From the NCBI RefSeq assembly GCF_018070575.1, contig NZ_JAGPXN010000009.1, forward strand, positions 186,001 through 250,000: DNA of 64,000 nucleotides. Reading direction: 5' to 3'. Positions within the stretch are counted from its first letter, which is position 1. Each line of letters begins with the position of its first letter. Below are positions 17,559 to 25,216 of the stretch, one piece after another. Below the pieces are notes generated by a model. It was given only the letters and a program-made list of their open reading frames with translations, was not told the origin of the DNA and searched no databases. Both the position numbers and the translations under genes were made by a program. Source of the stretch: Micromonospora sp. C31 (GTDB lineage: Bacteria > Actinomycetota > Actinomycetes > Mycobacteriales > Micromonosporaceae).

Positions 17559-18961
17559 CGGCGCAGCAACCGTCCGGCGCGCTCGCGCAGCACCGCCACG
17601 GCGTCGCCCGCCCTGACCTCGGCCTTGGCGATCTTCGGGTCGGTGACGCCGCCCGCCCAGTCGCCGGTGTGCACGTCGACCGGCCGGCGTTTGACGGTGG
17701 CCCGTACGGCCAGCGGTTGCAGCAGCCAGCGGCCGTCGTCCCAGCGGAGAAGGCCGAGGCAGGCGGAGGAGGCGGCCACCAGCTCGGGGGTGAGCGGGCC
17801 GCAGGACGGCAGCCGGTCGACCGCGACCGCGACCGGCTGGCCGTCGAGCTCGAAGGTCGTCGTGCCGTCGTCGTCGTGCACGGTGTAGCCCTCCATGAGC
17901 ACGGGCTCGGCGATCCCGACGGGGTGCCGCTCCAGCGGCGCCGACGCCGCCGCGACCGCCGTCGGCAACAGGACGCGGGCGGTGGCGAACGGGTCGGCCG
18001 GCTCGCCGGCTCGCACCCGCTCGTCGTGCCAGATCAGGTCCGCGCCGTGCAGCGGCAGACCGGTGACGGTCACGCTGCGCCGCTCGCCCAGCGCGGCCAG
18101 CAGCACGGGATGGGCGTCCAGCAGCCGCCACAGCGCGGGCCCGACGATCGTCTCGACCTTGACCGCGCCGACCGCGCAGCGGACCAGCCGGGGCGGTCCG
18201 CCGTCGGCCGGTTCGAGGATCGCGTGCAACTGGGCCTGCACGGCGGTGTCGTGCTCGTGCACGTCGACGCCGAGCACGAGCAGCCGCCCGCTGACCTCCT
18301 CGACGGCGGTCGGAACGGCTGCGGCGGCCGCGTCCTGGGCGAGCAGCACCCCCCGGGCCCAGAGGTCGGCCCAGCGCCGGACCGGTGGCTGCGCCATCGT
18401 GGCGACCGGCACGCAGGCCCGCAACTCGGCGGCGAGCCCGTCGAGCAGCACCGCCAGCCTGCGGAGGCCGGGCTCGGCGAGGGCGGCCTCGACCGGTGCC
18501 CCCGCCGCGGCCACGAGCTCGTGGTCGAGGCCGGCCCACCCGGTCACCGCCATCTCGTGCAGCCAGGCGCGCGCGCCGGCGCGGGCCGGGCAGCCGTCGC
18601 CCGCAGACCCGACCGGGCCGGGGGTCCAGGGGGCGCGGGCCCGGCCCAGCGCGGTGTCGAGCTGCCCGAGCAGCGCGTCGTGGGCGGCGCCGAGCAGCGC
18701 GCACCGGGCGCCGGCCAGGGTGAGGAGGTGTTCCTCGGCCACCGGACCGGCGGCGACCTTGGCCGCCGCCTCGGCGAGCCGGTCGCCGAGCGGGGTGGCG
18801 GCCAGCGCCCCGGCCAGGGCGGCCAGCGCGGCGGCGTCGTCCGCACCGACCCGGGCGAAGCCGCGGACCAGGGCGTCGTCGAGGCCGGCGACCAGGTCGA
18901 GGGCGTCGGTCAGGCCGGCCGGCGCGTCGTCGCGCAGGACGGTGAGCTGCGTGCCGAGCAT
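17555..18961 (-). CDS. MoxR-operon protein of unknown function (possibly DUF5691)
   Basis: A 468-residue, Ala/Leu-rich, soluble protein with no recognisable catalytic motif. The first half is helical, repeat-like ('AAALAALAGALAATPLGDRL', 'LLTLAGARCALLGAAHDALL'); the second half has more beta character and conserved-looking segments 'LYVLGVD'-type strands, 'LPLHGADLIWHDERVRAG', 'VLMEGYTVHDDDGTTTFEL' and 'CLGLLRWDDGRWLLQPLAVR'. It sits in the slot where SWIM/MoxR/DUF5682 loci of other actinomycetes carry a DUF5691 protein; I recall that association but cannot verify the family here. ATG 18961 shares one base with the SWIM-gene stop (TGATG), and its stop overlaps the VWA start, so it is made together with both. 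A substrate-scaffolding role is a guess. Confidence 0.65.
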   Translation of the reverse strand: MLGTQLTVLRDDAPAGLTDALDLVAGLDDALVRGFARVGADDAAALAALAGALAATPLGDRLAEAAAKVAAGPVAEEHLLTLAGARCALLGAAHDALLGQLDTALGRARAPWTPGPVGSAGDGCPARAGARAWLHEMAVTGWAGLDHELVAAAGAPVEAALAEPGLRRLAVLLDGLAAELRACVPVATMAQPPVRRWADLWARGVLLAQDAAAAAVPTAVEEVSGRLLVLGVDVHEHDTAVQAQLHAILEPADGGPPRLVRCAVGAVKVETIVGPALWRLLDAHPVLLAALGERRSVTVTGLPLHGADLIWHDERVRAGEPADPFATARVLLPTAVAAASAPLERHPVGIAEPVLMEGYTVHDDDGTTTFELDGQPVAVAVDRLPSCGPLTPELVAASSACLGLLRWDDGRWLLQPLAVRATVKRRPVDVHTGDWAGGVTDPKIAKAEVRAGDAVAVLRERAGRLLRR

Positions 18962-19467
18962 CAGCGGCCCGCCCCGGTGGCCGGGAACCAGTGCAGCTCG
19001 GGCAGAGGGAGCGTGCTGCCGGGCAGTTCCAGGTAGGACAGGTGGCGCAGGAAGCGGCTGAACACGACGGCGGCGGGGGTCGGCTCGTGCCGCCCGTCCA
19101 GAGCGGCGAGCAACTCCCGGCCGGTGTCCGCCCCCGCGCCGACGTCGACCCGCAGGTAGCGGGCGACCCGCTCGGCGCCGTACTGCAGCAGTGCCTCGTC
19201 GGCCAGGGCGTGCAGGTGCTTGCACGGCGTGCCGCGCAGCCCGCCGCAGGGACGGTTGTTGTTGGTGCTGCAGTGGTAGGCGTGGGTGCCGGAGGCGATC
19301 GACGACACGTAGACCCGGTCGACGTCCGACCCGCTGGAGACCACCCCCTGCAACCGCCCGTCGGCCAGCTCGACGAAGGGCACCTTGGCCAGCTTGCGGC
19401 GCCGCGCGGGCGGCACCACCCGCACCGTGCTGCGCCGTCGCCACGCGGTCCGTTCCGCGTCAGCCAC
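18961..19467 (-). CDS. SWIM-type zinc-finger protein, first gene of the MoxR operon
   Basis: A 168-residue basic protein. The metal-binding segment at 64-86 reads HC-x7-C-x7-CKH ('AYHCSTNNNRPCGGLRGTPC', then 'KHLHAL'), a SWIM-like pattern whose first CxC pair is replaced by HC and a later C. SWIM fingers bind DNA or proteins. Upstream 'VYVSSIASGTHAYHC' gives the beta strands typical of the fold. GTG 19467 is chosen because GGGAGGT lies seven bases upstream; the longer ORF to 19650 has no such site. Its stop shares a base with the next start. As first gene of a five-gene coupled operon it may recruit the complex to nucleic acid or protein targets (inference). Confidence 0.8.
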   Translation of the reverse strand: MADAERTAWRRRSTVRVVPPARRRKLAKVPFVELADGRLQGVVSSGSDVDRVYVSSIASGTHAYHCSTNNNRPCGGLRGTPCKHLHALADEALLQYGAERVARYLRVDVGAGADTGRELLAALDGRHEPTPAAVVFSRFLRHLSYLELPGSTLPLPELHWFPATGAGR

Positions 19468-19668
19468 CGTCCGACCTCCCGTCCGCCGCTGCCGGCGCCG
19501 CCCATGACGATCCGGACGCCGGAAGGGTCGCCGGCGCCGCTTGACGACAAGGATCATGGACCACGCGTACGACACGACCCCGGGTCGGGTTCGCGGACGG
19601 CGAGCGCCGGGATGTCGCCCCGGCCTCGCGCGGGAGACTGGAGCGGACACGCCGCATCACCGCTCGCT

Positions 19669-19698
19669 TAAATAAGATTTGCCTGATACAAAGGTTCC
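19669..19698 (+). promoter_or_regulatory. AT-rich promoter/operator of the arsR-SRPBCC pair
   Basis: An isolated AT-rich stretch (TTAAATAAGATTTG) in otherwise GC-rich sequence, with TAAGAT as a possible -10 at 19673-19678 and AAAGG as ribosome site before the GTG at 19699. No clean palindrome is visible. The rest of the gap 19468-19668 shows no gene. Confidence 0.35.
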
Positions 19699-20079
19699 GT
19701 GCACGCCTTCGACGTCCTCGGTGACCCGGTGCGGCGCCGCATCCTCGAACTGCTCACCGACGGCGAGATGACCGCCGGCGGGCTGTGCGACGTGATCCGG
19801 CGCGAGTTCGGGATCACCCAGCCGGCCGTCTCCCAGCATCTGAGGGTGCTGCGGGACAACGGCTTCGCCACCGTCCGGGCGGAGGGGACCCGACGCCTCT
19901 ACGCCGTCGACGCCCGCCCGCTGCGGGAGGTCGACCGCTGGCTCGAGAACTTCCGGCGGTTCTGGACGCCGCCCCTGCACGCCCTCGCCACCGAGCTGGC
20001 CCGAGGCAAGCGCGAACGGCGGCTGCGCGAGCAGTCGCCCCCGACCGACGACACGACCGAACACGGGAGAGACCGATGA
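19699..20079 (+). CDS. ArsR-family regulator (SRPBCC-linked type)
   Basis: A 126-residue winged-helix protein: 'FDVLGDPVRRRILELLTDGE', 'FGITQPAVSQHLRVLRDNGF', wing 'VRAEGTRRLYAVDARPLREV' and a helix 'WLENFRRFWTPPLHALATEL'. There are no metal-binding Cys in the recognition helix, so it is not an arsenic sensor; it belongs to the group paired with SRPBCC/AHSA1 genes. GTG at 19699 follows AAAGG. Stop and next start overlap (ATGA). A second pair of the same design lies at 51498-52336 in this window. Confidence 0.85.
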   Translation: MHAFDVLGDPVRRRILELLTDGEMTAGGLCDVIRREFGITQPAVSQHLRVLRDNGFATVRAEGTRRLYAVDARPLREVDRWLENFRRFWTPPLHALATELARGKRERRLREQSPPTDDTTEHGRDR

Positions 20080-20717
20080 TCGACGCGACCGAACAGATCA
20101 GCGCCGTACGCCGCCAGCTCGGCCGGCGCGTGCTGGAGGCCGGCGAGGCCCGGGTGATGACCATCAGCCAGACGTACGACGCGCCGCTGGAGGACGTCTG
20201 GGACGCCTGCACCGACGCCGAGCGCATCCCCCGCTGGTTCACGCCGATCTCGGGCGACCTGCGGCTGCACGGCCGCTACCAACTGGAAGGCAACGCCGGC
20301 GGCACGGTCGAGCGCTGCGACCCGCCGAGGAGCTTCGCCGCCACCTGGGAGTACGGCGACGAGGTGAGCTGGATCGAGGTGCGGCTGACGCCCGTCGAGG
20401 ACGGCCGGACCCGGTTCGAGCTGGAACACGTCGCGCACGTGGACCAGGAGCGCTGGGACCAGTACGGTCCGGGCGCGCTCGGCGTCGGCTGGGACCTGGC
20501 GCTACTCGGGCTGGCCTCGCACCTCGCCGCCGACGGCAGCGGGGTCACGCCGGAGGAGAGCGAGGCCTGGGCGGTCTCCGAGCAGGGCCGGCTGTTCGTC
20601 ACGGCGAGCAGCGAGCGGTGGGGCGAGGCGAGCGTCGCCGACGGCACCGACGCCGGGGACGCCCGGGCGGCCGTGGCGCGCACCACCGCGTTCTACACCG
20701 GCGCTCCGACGCCCTGA
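20076..20717 (+). CDS. SRPBCC (AHSA1-like) domain protein
   Basis: A 213-residue START/Bet v1-fold protein: 'VMTISQTYDAPLEDVWDACT', 'ERIPRWFTPISGDLRLHGRY', 'CDPPRSFAATWEYGDEVSWI' and 'TRFELEHVAHVDQERWDQYG' trace the strand order of the AHSA1 family. The hydrophobic cavity of this fold binds small molecules, but the ligand cannot be deduced. It is longer than most family members because of an N-terminal helix (about 25 residues) and a C-terminal tail rich in Ala/Asp. ATG 20076 overlaps the arsR stop, so both are co-expressed; a toxin- or metabolite-sensing pair is the usual proposal. Confidence 0.8.
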   Translation: MIDATEQISAVRRQLGRRVLEAGEARVMTISQTYDAPLEDVWDACTDAERIPRWFTPISGDLRLHGRYQLEGNAGGTVERCDPPRSFAATWEYGDEVSWIEVRLTPVEDGRTRFELEHVAHVDQERWDQYGPGALGVGWDLALLGLASHLAADGSGVTPEESEAWAVSEQGRLFVTASSERWGEASVADGTDAGDARAAVARTTAFYTGAPTP

Positions 20718-20861
20718 CCGAGTCGAGCCGGGCCGACGAGGCTCGGCGCGGTGCCGAACGCGCGCCGGGCCGACGAGGCCCGCCCCTCAGACCACCGCGT
20801 GCCGGGGTGCCGGTCCGGAATTCGCGCGCGTTCGTCGGACCCCTCGGGCACACTCGCCGCC

Positions 20862-21422
20862 ATGTCGCCACGATCCGTCGCCGAGCTCGTCGCCGCCGTC
20901 CGCGCCGGTGAGAGGATCCGCTACCTGCGCTTCTGGGGGCACCGACCGCAGCGCGACGGCAGCGTCGGGCCCGGTTGCCTGAGCCAGTGGTGGCCGGCCC
21001 CGTCCAGCGACGGCGAGCGGACGTACGCCACCGCCGAGCACTGGATGATGTGGCACAAGGCGATGCTGTTCGGCGACGCCGCGGTCGCCGAACGGATCCT
21101 GGCGGCCGGGCACCCCCACCGCGCGAAGTCGCTCGGCCGCCAGGTCCGCGGCTTCGACCAGGCGACCTGGGAGGCCCGGCGCCTCGACATCGTGGTGGCG
21201 GGCAGCGTCGCCAAGTTCGGTCAGCACGACGACCTGCGGGCGTTCCTGCTCGGCACCGGTGAGCGGGTGCTCGTGGAGGCGAGCCCGGTAGACCGCGTCT
21301 GGGGCATCGGCCTGGCCGCCGACGACCCGCGCGCGGAGGATCCGGCGCGCTGGCAGGGAGCCAACCTGCTCGGGTTCGCCCTCATGGCGGCCCGCGGCGT
21401 CCTGCGTGCGGGCGGCCCGTGA
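20862..21422 (+). CDS. NADAR-family ADP-ribose-processing protein
   Basis: A 186-residue protein with the NADAR signature: 'IRYLRFWGHRP', 'CLSQWWPAPSSDGERTYATA' followed by 'EHWMMWHKAMLFGD', 'HPHRAKSLGRQVRGFDQATW', 'VEASPVDRVWGIGLAADDPR' and 'WQGANLLGFALMAARGVL'. NADAR proteins bind ADP-ribose/NAD-derived compounds and some remove ADP-ribose from guanine in DNA, protecting against DarT-type toxins. No DarT toxin is in the window. The ATG at 20862 lacks a clear ribosome site; the upstream 110 bases in frame are low-complexity and excluded. It is followed by NUDIX and KptA genes, which also handle ADP-ribose or NAD chemistry. Confidence 0.85.
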   Translation: MSPRSVAELVAAVRAGERIRYLRFWGHRPQRDGSVGPGCLSQWWPAPSSDGERTYATAEHWMMWHKAMLFGDAAVAERILAAGHPHRAKSLGRQVRGFDQATWEARRLDIVVAGSVAKFGQHDDLRAFLLGTGERVLVEASPVDRVWGIGLAADDPRAEDPARWQGANLLGFALMAARGVLRAGGP

Positions 21423-21495
21423 GCACCGGGGCGTGCCACCGCTCGACACGGGCGGCGGGCCCCGGCGGCGGGTGCGCGGGGTAACGTGCTGCGGC

Positions 21496-22008
21496 ATGAC
21501 CGCCGTGGCGTACTCCCACTGCTCCTTCTGCGGCGCCGGCTACCCGACGGCTACCGGGTGGCCGAGGGTCTGCGCGGTCTGCGGCGAGACGGTCTGGCGC
21601 AATCCGGTGCCCGTCGCGGTGGCGGTGCTGCCGGTCCGCACGGCCCGGGGCCTCGGCGTGGTCGTCGTGCGCCGCGACATCGAGCCGGCGCGCGGCCAGC
21701 TCGCGCTGCCGGGCGGCTTCGTCGAGTACGGCGAGGAGTGGCAGGAGGCGCTGGTGCGGGAGCTGCGCGAGGAGACGGGCCTGTACGCCGACGCCGCCGA
21801 CGCCCGCCTCCTCGCGGTGCACGGCGCCCCGGCCGGCGGCACGATCATGGTCTTCGGCGAGCTGCCCGAGCGGCGGGCCGACGCGCTGCCCCCGTCGGCA
21901 CCCACCGAGGAGGCCACCGAGTGGTTGGTGCTCACCGAGCCGACGGAGCTGGCCTTCTCCACCCACACCCGGGTGCTCGCCGACTTCCTCACCCGGTACG
22001 CGGACTGA
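21496..22008 (+). CDS. NUDIX hydrolase with N-terminal zinc ribbon
   Basis: A 170-residue protein. Residues 7-25 form a zinc ribbon (CSFCGAGY ... CAVCG). The NUDIX box runs 'GGFVEYGEEWQEALVRELRE' and 'ETGL', with all three catalytic Glu of the REx2EExGU part present. Preceding 'VVVVRRDIEPARGQLALPGG' is the usual strand leading into the box. The zinc-ribbon/NUDIX layout occurs in ADP-ribose, NADH and related nucleotide pyrophosphatases (NudC-like proteins have a different SQPWPxPxS motif, absent here). Substrate unknown. Given the neighbouring NADAR and KptA genes, ADP-ribose or its phosphate is a sensible first guess. Confidence 0.9.
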   Translation: MTAVAYSHCSFCGAGYPTATGWPRVCAVCGETVWRNPVPVAVAVLPVRTARGLGVVVVRRDIEPARGQLALPGGFVEYGEEWQEALVRELREETGLYADAADARLLAVHGAPAGGTIMVFGELPERRADALPPSAPTEEATEWLVLTEPTELAFSTHTRVLADFLTRYAD

Positions 22009-22012
22009 GCCG

Positions 22013-22088
22013 GGCCGCTCAACCGGCAGGTAGCGGGTCCGATCAGCTCAGCCCGCCAGGTAGGGCCGCTCAGCCCGCCAGGTACCGG
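22013..22088. repeat. Partial duplications of the kptA 3' end
   Basis: TCAGCCCGCCAGGTA occurs exactly at 22048-22062 and 22070-22084 (period 22), and the wider string GGGCCGCTCA.CC.GC..GGTA.CGGG occurs near 22013 and 22063. The right-hand copy encodes the last residues and stop of KptA on the minus strand; the others are non-coding copies of it. Confidence 0.6.
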
Positions 22089-22609
22089 GCGGGCACCGCG
22101 TCGGTGAGCCAGACGCCGTTGGCGCTGCGGTAGAAGGCGTGGCCGTCGCGGGCCATCGCCGCCGCGTCCACGGTCAGCACCACCAGCTCGCCCGCCCGGC
22201 GGGCACCCACCCGCCGGGCGGTCGCCACGTCGGGCGACAGGTGGACGTGGTGCCGGCCGCCCCGGTGCAGGCCGGTGGCCCGGATCGAGTGGAGCACGAC
22301 GCGGCTGGTGCCGTGGTAGAGCCGCGCCGGCGGTGCGCTGGGCGTCAGCCCCAGGTCGACCGGGATCGAATGCCCCTGGTTGGCCCGGATCCGCTCGACG
22401 CCGTCGGTCCCGCGTCGCACGGCGAAGCGCTGCTTGTCGTCGCCGGCCACCACGGCGTCCAGCTCGACGCGGTCGATCCGCAGCGCGACGAGCAGGTCGT
22501 CGACCGACACCCAGCCCGCCCGGTCGGGCGCGAGGCCGAAGCGGGCGGGCTCGTGCCGCAACGCCAGGGACATCCGCTTGCTCAGCCGCACCATCGTCCG
22601 ATGATCCAT
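22070..22609 (-). CDS. kptA: RNA 2'-phosphotransferase KptA/Tpt1
   Basis: A 179-residue enzyme, normal family length. Conserved blocks are present: '[20 protein letters not shown]' (catalytic Arg-His), 'GWVSVDDLL', '[15 protein letters not shown]' (GHS), '[18 protein letters not shown]', 'RHHVHLSPD', and '[19 protein letters not shown]' plus '[16 protein letters not shown]'. It moves a 2'-phosphate from RNA to NAD+, releasing ADP-ribose 1'',2''-cyclic phosphate; in bacteria, where tRNA splicing of the fungal kind is absent, it may act in RNA repair or damage reversal. ATG 22609 precedes a 209-base divergent gap to smpB. The two genes to its left (NUDIX, NADAR) process related ADP-ribose species. 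Confidence 0.92.
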   Translation of the reverse strand: MDHRTMVRLSKRMSLALRHEPARFGLAPDRAGWVSVDDLLVALRIDRVELDAVVAGDDKQRFAVRRGTDGVERIRANQGHSIPVDLGLTPSAPPARLYHGTSRVVLHSIRATGLHRGGRHHVHLSPDVATARRVGARRAGELVVLTVDAAAMARDGHAFYRSANGVWLTDAVPARYLAG

Positions 22610-22818
22610 CCGCGGAGTCTCTCCCGCCGGGCGCCGGCGGCGCCATCGGATTCGACGGGCCCCGCCGACTCCGGCGGCACCACGCGGGGACGGCCCGGCC
22701 GGCGGCGCGCACGGTCAGGCAGGACGCCCACGGCTCCGGCGGGCACCGCTGGCCGTGGAGTGCGTGGGCGTGGGGCGTGGGGCGTGGACATGGGGCGTGG
22801 GCCGATAGTCTCGACCAG

Positions 22819-23313
22819 GTGGACGCGGCCCGGCAGACCGAGCGCAAGCTGATCGCCTCGAACAAGAAGGCGCGGCACGACTACACGATCCTCAAGACCT
22901 ACGAGGCGGGCATCGTGCTGGCCGGCACCGAGGTCAAGTCGCTGCGCGAGGGCCGGGCGTCGCTGGTCGACGCGTTCGCCCAGGAGCGCGACGGCGAGTT
23001 GATGCTGTACGGGCTGCACATCGCCGAGTACGGCTTCGGCAGCTGGACCAACCACGCGCCCCGGCGCACCCGCAAGCTGCTGCTGCGCCGGGTGGAGATC
23101 GCCCGGATCCTGGAGCGGACCCGCGAGGGCGGGCTGACCCTGGTGCCCCTGTCGATGTACTTCTCGGGCGGCTGGGCGAAGGTCGAGCTGGCGCTGGCCA
23201 AGGGCCGCAAGTCGTACGACAAGCGGCAGGCGCTGGCCGAGCGGGACGCCGAGCGGGAGATCGCCCGGGAGTTGGGCCGCCACCTGAAGGGCCGCACCAC
23301 GCGGCGGGGCTGA
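22819..23313 (+). CDS. smpB: SsrA-binding protein SmpB
   Basis: A 164-residue protein with the complete SmpB fold: '[20 protein letters not shown]', '[20 protein letters not shown]' (the most conserved SmpB block), '[20 protein letters not shown]' and the basic C-terminal tail '[20 protein letters not shown]'. SmpB binds tmRNA and delivers it to stalled ribosomes. The GTG at 22819 is close behind a possible -10 (TAGTCT), which may mean a very short leader. In many bacteria ssrA lies next to smpB; no tmRNA-like sequence was seen in the following 300 bases. Confidence 0.95.
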   Translation: MDAARQTERKLIASNKKARHDYTILKTYEAGIVLAGTEVKSLREGRASLVDAFAQERDGELMLYGLHIAEYGFGSWTNHAPRRTRKLLLRRVEIARILERTREGGLTLVPLSMYFSGGWAKVELALAKGRKSYDKRQALAERDAEREIARELGRHLKGRTTRRG

Positions 23314-23572
23314 CCGCCTCCCCGGCGCCGCCCGCCCCGGTCGCCACCCACCCCGTCACCGCCCACCCCGGTTGCCGCTAACCCCCGGCGCCGCCTCTCC
23401 CGTCGCCGTGCACCCCGGTCGCCGATCGGGCTCCGTCGCCCGCCTGTTGGCGCGCCGGTCCGGGTGCTGGTGCGCCCGCACCGCCACCGCCGCCGCCGTC
23501 ACGGTGGGTCGGCGCGGCACGCCGGAGGGTCATTGACGCGGCACCGTCGTCGTGGTGTGCTCAGTTCGCCAC

Positions 23573-23597
23573 GGTAATGAAAACCGTAGTCGTTACC
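23573..23597 (+). promoter_or_regulatory. 25-bp inverted repeat before the SCO5389-family gene
   Basis: GGTAATGA and TCGTTACC (7 of 8 positions complementary) surround a 9-base AT-richer core (AAACCGTAG). It lies 20-45 bases before the start at 23618 and could be an operator or an RNA hairpin in the leader. The rest of the 304-base gap 23314-23617 is GC-rich and shows no gene. Confidence 0.5.
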
Positions 23598-23616
23598 AGT
23601 GAAACTGGAGGATGAA
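23578..23616 (+). CDS. Possible 12-residue leader peptide (MKTVVVTSETGG)
   Basis: ATG AAA ACC ... GGA GGA TGA gives a 12-residue peptide whose last codons contain the GGAGG ribosome site of the next gene, and whose stop lies one base before the ATG at 23618. Its use of AAA, GTA and AGT codons is unlike the flanking sequence. It could couple translation to the main gene, but there is no visible ribosome site for the peptide itself, so it may be chance. Confidence 0.25.
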
Positions 23617-23617
23617 C

Positions 23618-24010
23618 ATGTCTCTCACCGTCCCGTCCGCCCTGCTCGACGCCGCCGAGCGCGGTCCCGTCGACGACGCCGAGTTCGTCGCCTGCGTCCG
23701 CGACTCGCTGCCGTACGCCTGGCAGACGGTCAGCCGGGTGGTCGCCGAACTGGCCGCCACCAACGCGGACCATGCCGACAACGTGGTCCCGCCGCCCACC
23801 GACGCCGAACGCGGCCAACTGCTGCGGGCGCTCGCCAGCGACGCCATCCGGGCCGGCCTGGAGCGGCACTTCCAGGTCAAGCTCGCGTTCCAGAACTGCC
23901 ACCGGGTCGCCGCCTTCCGCCCGGCGGCCGTCGACTCCGACGCGTACCGGCGGTTCATCTCCGCCCGGGGGCAGCTGCTCAACCAGTCCCCCGAGCTGCG
24001 CGACTGCTGA
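23618..24010 (+). CDS. SCO5389-family protein
   Basis: A 130-residue soluble protein strongly resembling the actinomycete SCO5389 family: 'MSLTVPSALLDAAERGPVDD', 'FVACVRDSLPYAWQTVSRVV', 'ADNVVPPPTDAERGQLLRAL', 'ASDAIRAGLERHFQVKLAFQ', and the hallmark ending 'RGQLLNQSPELRDC'. The function of the family is not established. GGAGG stands six bases before ATG 23618; the ATG at 23612 is too close to it. It is single-gene, preceded by an inverted repeat and a possible mini-ORF, which suggests specific regulation. Confidence 0.9.
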   Translation: MSLTVPSALLDAAERGPVDDAEFVACVRDSLPYAWQTVSRVVAELAATNADHADNVVPPPTDAERGQLLRALASDAIRAGLERHFQVKLAFQNCHRVAAFRPAAVDSDAYRRFISARGQLLNQSPELRDC

Positions 24011-24079
24011 CCCCGTCGGATGCGGCCGGCGGGCGGGAGGGGCGTCGACGGCCCGTCCCGCTCGCCGGCCGGCCGACCG

Positions 24080-25216
24080 TCAGCGGGCGCGCGGCGGCGG
24101 CCCGGACGACGCCGCGGGCCCGGGCGACGACGGCGCGGACGCGTCGGCCGGGTCCACCGTCGGCACCCGGCCCAGGCAGCGCGGGTCCGGCCGCCCCACC
24201 GCCTGCCGGGGGATCATCCAGTCCAGCGCCGTCTCCTCCACGTGCCAGCCGTAGACGTCCACCCGGCTGACCGGGATCCGCCCCGGGTCGGGGCAGAGCA
24301 GTTGCCCGCGTACGTGGTCGTTGGGCAGGAAGCGCACCTCGCCCCGCCCGTCGAGCACGATCGTCATCCGGTCGGTCACGGTGACCGCCTCGCCGCGTAC
24401 CACCTCCCGGACCGGCCCGGCCTCCGGGCCGACCTCGACGGCGACGGCGGGCAGCAGCGGCACCCGCAGGAAGACCACCCCCATCACCAGCGGCACCACC
24501 GCGGCCACCGCGTAGGCGAGGGCGCGGGTCAGCGCCGGGGCGACCGGGCGCGGCACCGGGCCGGTGAGCACCACCGCCCCCAGCGGCGGCACGACCAGCA
24601 GCAGGGCCGTGGCCAGCTCGCCCTCGCCGACCGCCCCCGGCACGGCGGGCGCCAGCCAGGCGTAGCTCGCGGCCGCGGCCACGACCGGCAGCACCACGGT
24701 GGTGACGAGGATCCGGCGGGGGCGGTCCGGGTGGCGCAGCCGCGTCCGCAGTGCCAGCAGCCAGCCGGCGAGCATCAGCAGCAGCGGCAGGAACCGCAGC
24801 TGCCAGGTGAGCGCCGCCAGCACGATCGCCGCCACCAGCACCCAACCGGGGGTACGCACGGTGCCGTAGGCGAGCAGGGAGCGTTCCGGGTCGAACCGGT
24901 CAGGCGCGCTGACCTGGAGCAGCCGGCCGAGGACGGCCAGCACCAGCACGACCAGCGGGAACGCCCACACCAGCGCGATCAGCAGGGCGCTGAGCAACCC
25001 GAGCGGGCTGACGTACTGCACCAGCAGCAGCATCGTCGGCATGTCCTGCCGGCTGAGCCGCCAGAGCCGCAGCACCAGCAGCAGCACCGGGAACGCGGGC
25101 AGCAGCGTCAGCAGCCACTGCTGCGCCTGTTGCGCCTGCCTGGTGCCCGGGCGGCGGTCGGCGTGCCCGATCGCGGCCGGCCCGGAGACGGCAGGGCCCA
25201 TCTCTCCCACGGCCAC
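24080..25216 (-). CDS. Polytopic membrane protein of unknown function, paired with binding protein
   Basis: A 378-residue membrane protein with seven or eight hydrophobic helices between residues 35 and 270 ('WLLTLLPAFPVLLLVLRLW', 'LLSALLIALVWAFPLVVLVL', 'GWVLVAAIVLAALTW', 'ALAYAVAAVVPLVMGVVFL'), then a soluble C-terminal domain of about 110 residues ('MTIVLDGRGEVRFLPNDHVR', 'VDVYGWHVEETALDWMIP') and a Pro/Ser tail. I recognise no family. GTG 25216 is chosen for GGAGGT six bases upstream. Its first 109 bases overlap the end of the binding-protein gene in another frame, so the two are tightly linked, reminiscent of the GlnH/GlnX pair of mycobacteria (binding protein plus membrane partner); that parallel is inference. 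Confidence 0.7.
   Translation of the reverse strand: MAVGEMGPAVSGPAAIGHADRRPGTRQAQQAQQWLLTLLPAFPVLLLVLRLWRLSRQDMPTMLLLVQYVSPLGLLSALLIALVWAFPLVVLVLAVLGRLLQVSAPDRFDPERSLLAYGTVRTPGWVLVAAIVLAALTWQLRFLPLLLMLAGWLLALRTRLRHPDRPRRILVTTVVLPVVAAAASYAWLAPAVPGAVGEGELATALLLVVPPLGAVVLTGPVPRPVAPALTRALAYAVAAVVPLVMGVVFLRVPLLPAVAVEVGPEAGPVREVVRGEAVTVTDRMTIVLDGRGEVRFLPNDHVRGQLLCPDPGRIPVSRVDVYGWHVEETALDWMIPRQAVGRPDPRCLGRVPTVDPADASAPSSPGPAASSGPPPRAR

Noticed and set aside
23314-23617. tmRNA (ssrA) gene expected next to smpB
   Set aside because: No GGGGCTGA...GGTTTCGAC-type 5' end or tRNA-like 3' end could be read in this gap.
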